Below are positions 1 through 7,178 of a stretch of DNA of 16,683 bases, piece by piece (position 1 is the first letter of the stretch; every line of letters begins with the position of its first letter). Source of the stretch: Flavobacteriia bacterium (GTDB taxonomy: Bacteria; Bacteroidota; Bacteroidia; Flavobacteriales; Flavobacteriaceae). The translations under genes were made by a program, and so were the position numbers. The notes under the pieces were generated by a model. The model was not told where the DNA came from and searched no databases. It was given only the letters and a program-made list of their open reading frames with translations. Location of the stretch: the NCBI GenBank assembly GCA_018500075.1, contig JAHBAN010000033.1, forward strand, positions 1-16,683, written 5' to 3'.

Positions 1-246
1 ACCAAACCCAAGGGAGAGCAAAACCAAGGCCCAGATCAAAGGATGAAAGACACTGCGATGGCGCAACAGCAGAAAACCGCCCGCCGCGATGACCAGAGCC
101 GCAAGCCCATAGGCCCAAAGCGGCGGCTCCATTGGCAATGCAAAATAGCCGCCAATGCCAAAGGCCAGACCCACAGGAGCCCAAGGGTAGAGCGCGCCGC
201 GTTGTCCGAGCAAAACACGCTCGCAAGAGGCCTTGAGCCACGTCAC
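1..246 (-). CDS. comEC: ComEC/Rec2-family DNA uptake channel, N-terminal part (cut by window edge)
   Basis: The 82 visible codons run off the left edge. They encode a short basic/polar head, a first hydrophobic helix (about residues 20-38, with PWAPVGLAFGIGGYFALP), a linker with PMEPPLW, a second hydrophobic helix (about 45-61), a basic break (LRHRS) and the start of a third. This 'GALYPWAPVGLAFGIG' opening resembles the N-terminus (DUF4131 region) of alphaproteobacterial ComEC proteins. ComEC forms the inner-membrane channel that passes single-stranded DNA during natural transformation. In Rhodobacter capsulatus it is needed for a cell to receive DNA from gene transfer agents. The start is GTG at 246: an in-frame TAA lies three codons upstream and a weak AAGAA ribosome site precedes it. 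A comEC gene divergent from gltX fits Rhodobacterales. Identity is inferred from N-terminal sequence and context only; the competence and metallo-beta-lactamase domains are outside the window. Confidence 0.75.
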   Translation of the reverse strand, partial: MTWLKASCERVLLGQRGALYPWAPVGLAFGIGGYFALPMEPPLWAYGLAALVIAAGGFLLLRHRSVFHPLIWALVLLSLGFG

Positions 247-296
247 TTGTTCTTACCCATGGAGATAGTTAGACAGGCCCAAATCCTAACCAATTG

Positions 297-315
297 ATGG
301 TTACCGAAAGGTTAA
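297..315 (-). promoter_or_regulatory. Candidate CtrA box upstream of comEC
   Basis: Read on the minus strand, this site is TTAA-CCTTTCG-GTAACCAT. The CtrA consensus is TTAA-N7-TTAAC, often extended to TTAACCAT, so only one specified base differs. It lies 51-69 bases upstream of the comEC start, a normal place for an activator near -35, and also covers the gltX ribosome-binding region. An inverted repeat TAACCA-N5-TGGTTA (287-303) overlaps it and adds a third half-site. CtrA control of comEC and other recipient genes is known in R. capsulatus; binding here is inferred. Confidence 0.5.
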
Positions 316-321
316 TGCCCC

Positions 322-1734
322 ATGTCCCAGCCCTCAGACACACCCGTTGTCACCCGTATCGCGCCCTCGCCCACGGGCTTTATGCACATCGGAACCGCCC
401 GCACAGCGCTCTTTAACTGGCTCTATGCCCGTGGCCGCGGCGGCAAGTTCCTCTTGCGCATCGAAGACACAGACCGCGCCCGCTCCACACCAGAGGCCAC
501 AGACGCGATCCTGCGTGGCATGGACTGGCTTGGCCTTGATTATGATGGTGAACCCGTCAGCCAGTTTGAGCGTAGCGCGCGCCATGCCGAAGTGGCCAAC
601 CAGCTTCTTGCCGAGGGCAAAGCCTACAAGTGTTTTGCCACACAAGACGAAATCGAAGCCTTCCGCGAGGCCGCCCGCGCCACAAACTCCAGCACACACT
701 ATCATTCGCCTTGGCGCGACACCCCCGCAAGCGACCACCCCGACGCGCCCTATGTGATCCGTATCAAAGCGCCCAAAGAGGGCCAAACCGTGATCCGCGA
801 CGAGGTTCAGGGTGATGTCACAATAAAGAACAGCCAGCTTGACGACATGATCCTGCTGCGTTCGGATGGCACGCCGGTCTATATGCTCGCCGTGGTGGTC
901 GATGACCACGACATGGGCATCACCCATGTGATCCGCGGCGACGATCACCTCAACAATGCGGCCCGCCAGATGATGATTTATGAGGCGATGGGCTGGCCCC
1001 TGCCGGTCTATGCCCATATCCCGCTGATTTTCGGCCCTGATGGCAAAAAGCTCTCCAAGCGTCACGGCGCGACCGGTGTTGAGGAGTATCAACACATGGG
1101 CTACCCCGCCGCCGGAATGCGCAACTATCTCGCCCGCCTCGGCTGGAGCCATGGCGATGATGAGTTCTTTACCGACGCTCAGGCGCGCGACTGGTTTGAT
1201 TTGCCCAGCATCGGAAAATCGCCCGCGCGGTTTGATTTCAAGAAGCTCGAGAATCTCTGTGGACAACATATCGCCCAAACCGAAAATGCTGCGCTGCTGC
1301 ATGAGATCGAGGCATTCTTGGCCGTGACCGGCCAGCCGCCGCTGTCTGACACAAAAATACCCCTGCTTGAAGCGGCCCTGCCACAGCTTAAAGAACGCGC
1401 GAAGATATACCCAGAACTTCTTGATAAAGCTCACTTTTTACTTACTGACAGACCCGTTAGACCTGATGAAAAAGCCGCCAAGGCGCTTGATCCGGTATCC
1501 CGTGGCATACTGAAAGAATTGACGCCGCATCTGCAAAATGCTAGCTGGACACGTGCAGACTTGGAAGCGCTCCTCAACGGCTTTGCCGAAGAGAAAGGCA
1601 CAAAGTTTGGACAGCTTGCAGCACCGCTCCGCGCAGCCCTTGCAGGACGTGCCGCAACGCCCAGCGTCTTTGACATGATGCTGGTTCTTGGTCCGGACGA
1701 GACACGCGCCCGTATACAAGATGCAGCGGCTTAA
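322..1734 (+). CDS. gltX: Glutamyl-tRNA synthetase (GltX)
   Basis: Class I aminoacyl-tRNA synthetase of 470 residues that charges tRNA-Glu with glutamate in the cytosol. The catalytic Rossmann fold opens with RIAPSPTGFMHIGTART (residues 12-28), containing the HIGH-type signature as HIGT at 22-25. LRIEDTDRAR (45-54) and the KMSKS equivalent KLSKR (243-247) follow. The C-terminal third is the all-helical anticodon-binding domain. Length matches bacterial GltX. The start at 322 has a modest GAAAGG ribosome site (306-311). Alphaproteobacteria generally lack GlnRS and often carry two GltX paralogues, one of which may misacylate tRNA-Gln for GatCAB; this window does not show which paralogue it is. 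gltA follows after 83 bases in the same direction and may be co-transcribed. Confidence 0.96.
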   Translation: MSQPSDTPVVTRIAPSPTGFMHIGTARTALFNWLYARGRGGKFLLRIEDTDRARSTPEATDAILRGMDWLGLDYDGEPVSQFERSARHAEVANQLLAEGKAYKCFATQDEIEAFREAARATNSSTHYHSPWRDTPASDHPDAPYVIRIKAPKEGQTVIRDEVQGDVTIKNSQLDDMILLRSDGTPVYMLAVVVDDHDMGITHVIRGDDHLNNAARQMMIYEAMGWPLPVYAHIPLIFGPDGKKLSKRHGATGVEEYQHMGYPAAGMRNYLARLGWSHGDDEFFTDAQARDWFDLPSIGKSPARFDFKKLENLCGQHIAQTENAALLHEIEAFLAVTGQPPLSDTKIPLLEAALPQLKERAKIYPELLDKAHFLLTDRPVRPDEKAAKALDPVSRGILKELTPHLQNASWTRADLEALLNGFAEEKGTKFGQLAAPLRAALAGRAATPSVFDMMLVLGPDETRARIQDAAA

Positions 1735-1758
1735 AGGCGTTAACCGCGTTTAAAGCCT
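1735..1758 (+). promoter_or_regulatory. Hairpin and TTAA-rich leader between gltX and gltA
   Basis: AGGC (1735-1738) pairs with GCCT (1755-1758) and TTAA (1740-1743) with TTAA (1750-1753), separated by a G-A mismatch and closed by a CCGCGT loop. No T-run follows, so a simple intrinsic terminator is unlikely. TTAA occurs four times within 1731-1768, including TTAACC, a CtrA-type half-site. The pair TTAA-N7-TAAA at 1740-1754 is one base from the CtrA core. Function is unknown. Confidence 0.25.
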
Positions 1759-1817
1759 GATAGGTTAAAGACACTCCTGGGCGGTCCGCGCTCAAGACTT
1801 CAGAGGATGAGGCCACG

Positions 1818-3116
1818 ATGACAGACAGCACCAAAACAGCGACATTGACAATCGACGGGCAGAGCTTTGAGCTTCCCGTATATTCAGGCACAACCGGCCC
1901 TGATGTCATTGATATCCGTAAGCTTTATGCCCAGGCAGGCGTATTCACATATGATCCGGGCTACACCTCGACCGCCTCTTGCGAGAGCACGATCACGTTT
2001 ATTGACGGTGACAAAGGCGAGCTTTTGCACCGTGGTTACCCGATTGATCAGCTGGCCGAAAAGTCGCATTATCTCGAGGTTTGCTATCTTCTGCTGTATG
2101 GCGAGTTGCCGACCGCCGCAGAGGTCGAAGATTTCGAAAACCGCGTCACGCGCCACACGATGGTGCATGAGCAAATGCATAACTTTTTCCGTGGCTTCCG
2201 CCGCGATGCTCATCCGATGGCAACGCTTGTGGGCGTGGTTGGGGCGATGTCTGCTTTCTATGCTGACAGTGCCGATGTCAACGACGAGTGGCAGCGCGAA
2301 GTGGCCTCGATCCGCATGATCGCCAAGCTGCCGACGATTGCGGCCATGGCTTACAAATATTCAATCGGCCAGCCCTTCGTCTATCCGCGCAATGATCTGG
2401 ATTATGCGTCAAACTTCCTGCATATGTGCTTTGCCGTGCCCGCCGAAGACTACAATGTCGATCCGATTTTGAGCCGCGCGATGGACCGTATTTTCACGCT
2501 TCACGCCGACCACGAGCAAAACGCCTCGACCTCGACTGTGCGCCTCGCCTCCTCCTCTGCGGCCAACCCCTTCGCTTGTATTGCAGCGGGTATCGCCTGT
2601 CTCTGGGGTCCGGCTCACGGCGGCGCCAACCAGGCCTGCCTCGAAATGCTCAAGGAAATCGGAACAAAAGACCGTATTCCAGAGTATATCGCCCGCGCCA
2701 AAGACAAGAGCGACCCCTTCCGCCTGATGGGCTTTGGTCACCGCGTTTACAAAAACACCGATCCGCGCGCCAAAGTTCTCAAGCAATCTGCAGACGAGGT
2801 TCTCGAGCTGCTCGGCGTTGAAAACAACCCGATTCTCGAAGTCGCGAAAGAGCTTGAGCAAGTCGCGCTGAATGATCCCTATTTTGTCGAGAAAAAGCTC
2901 TTCCCGAATGTCGATTTCTACTCTGGCATCATTCTGGAGGCGATGGGCTTCCCCACATCAATGTTCACACCGATCTTTGCGGTTTCGCGCACCGTCGGCT
3001 GGATTTCGCAGTGGAAAGAACAGTTTGAAGACCCCCAGCAAAAAATCGGCCGTCCGCGCCAGCTCTATCTCGGCGAGACAGAACGCGACTATGTCGATGT
3101 TGAAAAGCGCGGCTAA
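1818..3116 (+). CDS. gltA: Citrate synthase, type II hexameric (GltA)
   Basis: Condenses acetyl-CoA with oxaloacetate to give citrate, the entry step of the TCA cycle. The 432-residue length and the N-terminal beta-rich region before GVFTYDPGY (41-49) are typical of the large Gram-negative type. The catalytic triad is visible: His267 in GPAHGGANQ, His308 in GFGHRVYKNTDPRAK, and Asp366 in VDFYSG. These correspond to His264, His305 and Asp362 of the E. coli enzyme. A good GAGG ribosome site (1809-1812) sits five bases before the ATG. The gene ends 18 bases before a strong terminator, so transcription of the gltX-gltA pair should stop there. Confidence 0.98.
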   Translation: MTDSTKTATLTIDGQSFELPVYSGTTGPDVIDIRKLYAQAGVFTYDPGYTSTASCESTITFIDGDKGELLHRGYPIDQLAEKSHYLEVCYLLLYGELPTAAEVEDFENRVTRHTMVHEQMHNFFRGFRRDAHPMATLVGVVGAMSAFYADSADVNDEWQREVASIRMIAKLPTIAAMAYKYSIGQPFVYPRNDLDYASNFLHMCFAVPAEDYNVDPILSRAMDRIFTLHADHEQNASTSTVRLASSSAANPFACIAAGIACLWGPAHGGANQACLEMLKEIGTKDRIPEYIARAKDKSDPFRLMGFGHRVYKNTDPRAKVLKQSADEVLELLGVENNPILEVAKELEQVALNDPYFVEKKLFPNVDFYSGIILEAMGFPTSMFTPIFAVSRTVGWISQWKEQFEDPQQKIGRPRQLYLGETERDYVDVEKRG

Positions 3117-3134
3117 GACCGCCTGACAGACAGC

Positions 3135-3164
3135 AAAAAGGCCCGCGCGATGCGGGCCTTTTTT
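3135..3164. terminator. Bidirectional intrinsic terminator between gltA and the enoyl-CoA hydratase gene
   Basis: AAAAAGGCCCGC (3135-3146) pairs perfectly with GCGGGCCTTTTT (3152-3163) around a five-base GCGAT loop. The T-run on the right ends gltA transcripts. The A-run on the left becomes a U-run for the minus-strand gene that converges on it. Confidence 0.93.
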
Positions 3165-3197
3165 ATGCGCCTTGCGCAGTTCTGCGCAGCGGGGCTT

Positions 3198-3980
3198 TTA
3201 GCGCCCCTCAAATTGCGCTTTGCGTTTCTCTAAAAACGCCATCACACCTTCTTTGAAATCACGGCTTTTTCCGGCGCGCCCCTGTTCGCGCGCCTCAAGA
3301 TTGAGCTGCTCTTCCAGGCTGTTGCCAAGGCTCGCACGCAGGGCTTTCTTGGTGCGGCGATAGGCTTCTGTCGGACCCTGCGCAAGCTGCGCCGCGCGGG
3401 CGCGCCAATGCGCCTCAAAAGCCTCATCCTCGATATGCTCCCAAATCAGCCCCATACGGTCGGCCTCTTCGGCGCTGATCTTCTCGGCAAACAGCGCAGC
3501 GCCCATGGCCTTGGCCGGCCCCACCAGCCGCGGCAAAAAATAGGTCCCGCCAGCGTCGGGAATCAGCCCGATCCGTGAGAAAGCCTCCATAAAATAAGCG
3601 CTTTTGGTCGCGATCACGACATCCGCCACCAAGGCAAGGTTGGCCCCCGCACCTGCGGCAGCACCGTTCACAGCCGCAATCACAGGCACAGGTGCGGACA
3701 CCAGATTTTGCACCATGGGATTATATTCGTCGCGCAAAATACGCTCCAGATCGATCTGCGCCGCATTGCCGCCATCGCCCAGATCCTGCCCGGAGCAAAA
3801 CGCCTTGCCGTGTCCGGTCAGAACAATACACCGCGCCCCATCGGCCAGCGCTTCGGCCAGTGCCACAGGGATTTCCGCCCGCATCTGAGCGGTCATCGCA
3901 TTCATCTTGTCGGGCCTGTTCAGGCCAATGACCGCATATCCCTCTGCGTTCAATTCATAGGTAACGGTCTGAAAATCCAT
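3198..3980 (-). CDS. Enoyl-CoA hydratase/isomerase family protein, PaaG-like
   Basis: Crotonase-fold protein of 260 residues acting on acyl-CoA thioesters in the cytosol. The oxyanion-hole segments are FCSGQDLGDGG (61-71) and NGAAAGAGANLAL (105-117). The sequence is closest in style to PaaG, the 1,2-epoxyphenylacetyl-CoA isomerase: YNPMV (86-90), AFSRIGLIPDAGGTYFLPR (133-151) with the catalytic-type Asp142, and GLIWE follow E. coli PaaG closely. No other paa gene is visible, so the substrate cannot be fixed; a general enoyl-CoA hydratase/isomerase is the alternative. The start is ATG at 3980, preceded by AGGGGA; an in-frame start 16 codons upstream lacks such a site and gives a poor N-terminus. 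It lies 78 bases downstream of ccmH and converges on gltA. Confidence 0.9.
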   Translation of the reverse strand: MDFQTVTYELNAEGYAVIGLNRPDKMNAMTAQMRAEIPVALAEALADGARCIVLTGHGKAFCSGQDLGDGGNAAQIDLERILRDEYNPMVQNLVSAPVPVIAAVNGAAAGAGANLALVADVVIATKSAYFMEAFSRIGLIPDAGGTYFLPRLVGPAKAMGAALFAEKISAEEADRMGLIWEHIEDEAFEAHWRARAAQLAQGPTEAYRRTKKALRASLGNSLEEQLNLEAREQGRAGKSRDFKEGVMAFLEKRKAQFEGR

Positions 3981-4003
3981 AACATCCCCTGTGCTGTCCG
4001 AGT

Positions 4004-4024
4004 GCTTTTCCCCGCTAGAAAAGC
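4004..4024. promoter_or_regulatory. Perfect inverted repeat upstream of the PaaG-like gene
   Basis: GCTTTTC (4004-4010) and GAAAAGC (4018-4024) are perfect 7-base arms around a 7-base spacer, starting 24 bases before the PaaG-like ATG. No T-run follows on the minus strand, so an operator is more likely than a ccmH terminator. The cognate regulator is unknown. Confidence 0.35.
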
Positions 4025-4058
4025 CCATTCAGACCACGATTGAAAGCAGAACCAAACG

Positions 4059-4511
4059 TCACTCGCCCATGATCTGTTTGAGCCGCTCGGCCTCATCCGC
4101 ACTCAACCGCTCGCTCCCGCGCGGCGCAGCCTTGGCGCGCGTTCGAAGATAAAGCCCGCCAATCAACAGCGCGAGCAAAAGCATCCCCGGACCCGCATAA
4201 TACAGGATCATGTTGCTGCCGCCTTTGGTCGGATTGAGCAAGACATACTCGCCATAACGGCTGACCACAAAGGCAAGAACCTCGTCATTTGTATCTCCGG
4301 CAACAAGCCGTTCCCGCACAAGCAGGCGCAGATCGCGCGCAAGCTCGGCATTGCTGTCATCGATATTTTCGTTGCGGCACACAAGGCAGCGCAGCCCGCG
4401 GCTCAAATCGCGGGCCCGCTCTTCAAGGCGCGGATCGCTCAATATTTCATCCGGTTGAACCGCCAAAGCAGGGCCGGCCCAAAGCATCCAGACAATCAGA
4501 AGCCACCTCAT
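4059..4511 (-). CDS. ccmH: Cytochrome c-type biogenesis protein CcmH/CycL
   Basis: Periplasmic thiol-redox component of the System I cytochrome c maturation pathway. It keeps apocytochrome CXXCH cysteines reduced for heme attachment and works with CcmF. The 150-residue protein has a signal peptide or N-terminal anchor (MRWLLIVWMLWAGPALA), then the family motif LRCLVCRNENIDDSNA with the redox pair Cys42/Cys45. A helical domain follows (VRERLVAGDTNDEVLAFVVSRYGEYVLL), then a C-terminal membrane helix (about 103-122) and a short charged cytosolic tail. Its ATG overlaps the ccmF stop (ATGA, 4508-4511), implying translational coupling. No ccmI follows; the next gene is a crotonase. Confidence 0.95.
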   Translation of the reverse strand: MRWLLIVWMLWAGPALAVQPDEILSDPRLEERARDLSRGLRCLVCRNENIDDSNAELARDLRLLVRERLVAGDTNDEVLAFVVSRYGEYVLLNPTKGGSNMILYYAGPGMLLLALLIGGLYLRTRAKAAPRGSERLSADEAERLKQIMGE

Positions 4512-6478
4512 TCTGCAGCCACCGGCTGTTGTGTGGTCGCGGCGTTACGCGCCCCCGCCGCAACACGATAGCGCCTATCAGACAGGCTCAAAGCCCCGCC
4601 CAAAGCCATCAAGATCGCACCGCCCCAGATCCAGTTGGCCAGCGGTTTATAATAGCTGCGAAAGGCCCAGCCGCCGTCGTCTTGCGCATCGCCCACAACA
4701 ACATACACATCGCGGAAAAACCCGATATCAATCGCCGCTTCGGTCGTCGGCATCCCCGCCACAGGATAGACCCGCTTTTCAGGATGCAGCGTGGCAATGT
4801 CGCGCCCGTCTTTCAAAAGGCTCACATCGCCCATGGTAGAGAGGTAGTTTGGCCCCTGCACCTGATTGACCCCGTTGAGAACAATCGTATAGCCCGCAAT
4901 GTCAAATTGCTCACCGGCCTTCAGCACGCGGATGTCTTCCTGCTTCCACGCCATCATCCCCGCGATGCCCGCCATAGTGACGCCGAGACCCGCATGAGCC
5001 ACCGCCTTACCCCAATCGGCGCGCGGCAGACGGCGCAGCCGGCTCAAAACCTCACCCTTGCGGGTGCGGCTCACGAGGTCGGTGAACGATCCGGCAATCA
5101 GCCAAGCCCCGAGGAAAAGCCCGACCGGCCCCAAGGCGGAGCGCCCCGTTTGGGTCGCCCAAAACAGCGCGCCGACCGCGAGGGCCAGCATCAAGGCCAA
5201 GCGAAGTTGCCCGCCGACACGCGCCAGCAGCCCCCGCTTCCAAGGCAGCATCGCCCCAAGCGGCAAGATCACCCCGAGCAAAACCATAATCGGCGTGAAG
5301 GCCGCATTAAACCAAGGCGCACCAACCGAGAGCTTGCGGTCAAAAAACATTTCGCTAAACAGCGGCCACATGGTCCCGATGAAAACGATGAACGCCGCGA
5401 CCGCCAGCAAGATATTGTTCATCACAAGCGCTGACTCCCGGCTGACCATACCAAAGACGCCCTTGGCCTCCATAACGCTGGCCCGCGCCGCATAAAGCAC
5501 AAGCCCCCCGCCGGTGAACACGCCCATAATCAAGAGCAAAAACACCCCGCGCTCAGGGTCGGTCGCAAAGGCATGAACCGAGGTGATGATCCCTGAGCGG
5601 GTGATAAACGCGCCCAAAAGCGAAAAGCTGAACGCAATGATCGCAAGCAGCACGGTCCAGCTTTTCAAGCTCTCGCGCTTTTCAACCACAATCGCCGAGT
5701 GCAGCAGCGCCACGGCCAGAAGCCAAGGCATAAAACTTGCGTTTTCAACAGGGTCCCAGAACCAGAACCCGCCCCAGCCCAGCTCGTAATAGGCCCACCA
5801 AGAGCCAAGCCCGATCCCGATTGTGAGGCATATCCAGGCCGCCAATGTCCAGGGGCGCACCCACCGCCCCCAAGCCGCATCAACCCGCCCTTCGATCAAG
5901 GCGCCCACGGCAAAACTGAAGGCCATCGAAAGCCCGACATAGCCCAGATACAAAAATGGCGGATGAAACGCGAGGCCGGGGTCCTGCAGCAGCGGATTCA
6001 AATCCTTGCCATTCAGCGGCGCCGGGTCGAGGCGCAAAAACGGGTTGGACGTAAAGAGCACAAACGCCATGAACGCCGCGGTGATGGCCGCCTGCACGGC
6101 CAGAATACGCGCCTTCAACGTCGGCGGAAGCCCCGTGCCAAACCATGCAGCCATCGCGCCAAACAAGGTCAAAATCAGAACCCAAAGCAGCATGGAGCCT
6201 TCGTGATTGCCCCAGACGCCGGTGATTTTGTAGAGCATCGGCTTGGCGGTGTGACTGTTGAGCCAGACCAGCTTGAGCGAGAAATCAGACATCACAAAGG
6301 CATAGGTCAGCGCGCCAAAGGCCGTAGCCGTCAGCAAAAACAGAGCATTCGAGCCAACATCCGCAAAGCGCATCCATCCGGGCCAGCGTTGATAGGCCCC
6401 GACAAGCGGGATGATCATCACCATAAGGGAGACCAAAAAGCCGAGGATGAGTGTGAAATGTCCGAGTTCTGCTACCAT
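4508..6478 (-). CDS. ccmF: Cytochrome c heme lyase subunit CcmF
   Basis: Large polytopic membrane protein (656 residues) that receives heme from holo-CcmE and attaches it to apocytochrome c in the periplasm. The tryptophan-rich WWD signature is at 234-253 (WGGFWFWDPVENASFMPW). The four conserved histidines are His172 (FHPPF), His260 (LLHSA), His302 (VHAF) and His495 (VAHAGLG), matching heme-ligand histidines known in E. coli CcmF. Many hydrophobic segments and a large soluble C-terminal loop (about 505-620, with MPTTEAAID and DVYVVVGD) fit the family. The ATG at 6478 has only a weak ribosome site. The gene is separated from ccmE by the endolysin and holin genes, a non-ccm insertion. Confidence 0.97.
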   Translation of the reverse strand: MVAELGHFTLILGFLVSLMVMIIPLVGAYQRWPGWMRFADVGSNALFLLTATAFGALTYAFVMSDFSLKLVWLNSHTAKPMLYKITGVWGNHEGSMLLWVLILTLFGAMAAWFGTGLPPTLKARILAVQAAITAAFMAFVLFTSNPFLRLDPAPLNGKDLNPLLQDPGLAFHPPFLYLGYVGLSMAFSFAVGALIEGRVDAAWGRWVRPWTLAAWICLTIGIGLGSWWAYYELGWGGFWFWDPVENASFMPWLLAVALLHSAIVVEKRESLKSWTVLLAIIAFSFSLLGAFITRSGIITSVHAFATDPERGVFLLLIMGVFTGGGLVLYAARASVMEAKGVFGMVSRESALVMNNILLAVAAFIVFIGTMWPLFSEMFFDRKLSVGAPWFNAAFTPIMVLLGVILPLGAMLPWKRGLLARVGGQLRLALMLALAVGALFWATQTGRSALGPVGLFLGAWLIAGSFTDLVSRTRKGEVLSRLRRLPRADWGKAVAHAGLGVTMAGIAGMMAWKQEDIRVLKAGEQFDIAGYTIVLNGVNQVQGPNYLSTMGDVSLLKDGRDIATLHPEKRVYPVAGMPTTEAAIDIGFFRDVYVVVGDAQDDGGWAFRSYYKPLANWIWGGAILMALGGALSLSDRRYRVAAGARNAATTQQPVAAE

Positions 6479-6551
6479 AAATGTGTTCTAGTCATTTCCA
6501 GCCCCGCCGCCAATCACAATCGAAGCTCAAAACCGATCACATTGTCGCGGG

Positions 6552-7178
6552 TCAGCGCTCGGACGGCACCGCGCGCCTGTGCCATGCCTCCAAGGCGGCG
6601 TTCTTGTCGTCCCCACTTGGCAAAACCGCGCCCTCAGGCCGGCTGTCTGGCCCAAGGTCTGACACAATGTCTGACACATCGTCTGGCAAATTGCCCGACA
6701 GATGCGCCCCCGCCCCCAAAGCGCGCAGCGTAGCGAGATTGCGCGCAATCTGGGGTGTGCGCGCCAATGTCTGGGTGATTTCGCGTTGAAAGGCTTGCCC
6801 CTTGGCTTGGTGGCGCGCGCCAAAGTAAAACGAAACAATCGCCCCCAAAAGCCACCAGAGCGGTTCAGGCACAAGCGCGATCCCCTGCATTCTTGAAGCA
6901 AACCAGACCGGCTCCACCATCGCCGAGACAAACAGCCCAATGGTTCCAAAGGCCAGCAACGGACGGGGAAGCCGGTTCAAGCCGTCTACAAAGCGGTCAA
7001 ACCTGCCGCTTGTGACACGGCCAAACTCGGCCTCAAATTCCTCAAGCGCCAGTGTGCGCAAGCCGGCCTCACGTTGCGCCGCGCGCTCTGTGTTTTCGCG
7101 AAACACCTCGACGGTCTGGGCCAAAGCATTGCGGCCATCGCCAAAGATCAAGGTCAAGACACGTTCGATCAGCCCCAT
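6552..7178 (-). CDS. Holin-like membrane protein of the GTA release type (GTA_holin_3TM family)
   Basis: Protein of 208 residues, starting at ATG 7178 with AAAGGA eight bases upstream; a 26-codon upstream extension in frame is rejected. The N-terminus is a short amphipathic helix (MGLIERVLTLIFGDGRNAL), followed by a charged helical stretch (22-62). Two clear membrane helices follow (about 73-91 and 104-121), then a hydrophilic tail. This layout and the opening match the holin family linked to gene transfer agent release in Rhodobacterales, the counterpart of the R. capsulatus lysis holin. It would permeabilise the inner membrane so the endolysin reaches the wall. Its start overlaps the endolysin stop by 10 bases, so the two are translationally coupled. 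The tail carries xxxD tetrapeptide repeats (163-178) from a 12-base DNA repeat. Assignment is from recalled family features; no search was run. Confidence 0.8.
   Translation of the reverse strand: MGLIERVLTLIFGDGRNALAQTVEVFRENTERAAQREAGLRTLALEEFEAEFGRVTSGRFDRFVDGLNRLPRPLLAFGTIGLFVSAMVEPVWFASRMQGIALVPEPLWWLLGAIVSFYFGARHQAKGQAFQREITQTLARTPQIARNLATLRALGAGAHLSGNLPDDVSDIVSDLGPDSRPEGAVLPSGDDKNAALEAWHRRAVPSER
6645..6704. repeat. Degenerate 12-bp tandem repeat inside the holin gene
   Basis: Four consecutive 12-mers, GTCTGGCCCAAG, GTCTGACACAAT, GTCTGACACATC and GTCTGGCAAATT (6645-6692), are followed by a weaker fifth, GCCCGACAGATG (to 6704). On the coding strand they give the acidic tetrapeptides NLPD-DVSD-IVSD-LGPD in the holin tail. 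The repeat keeps the reading frame, so gain or loss of a unit would change tail length without a frameshift. Confidence 0.8.

Noticed and set aside
43..297. 84-codon plus-strand frame before gltX
   Set aside because: Antisense to the comEC N-terminus, whose hydrophobic helices are far more convincing as protein.
334..1434. 366-codon open frame on the minus strand opposite gltX
   Set aside because: Lies wholly inside the well-supported gltX gene and shows no recognisable domain; it is a shadow of GC-rich codon use.
4289..6733. Two long plus-strand open frames (381 and 344 codons) opposite ccmH, ccmF and the holin start of the cluster
   Set aside because: Antisense to a membrane protein, which yields Arg/Pro/Gln-rich shadows; no independent start signal or domain.
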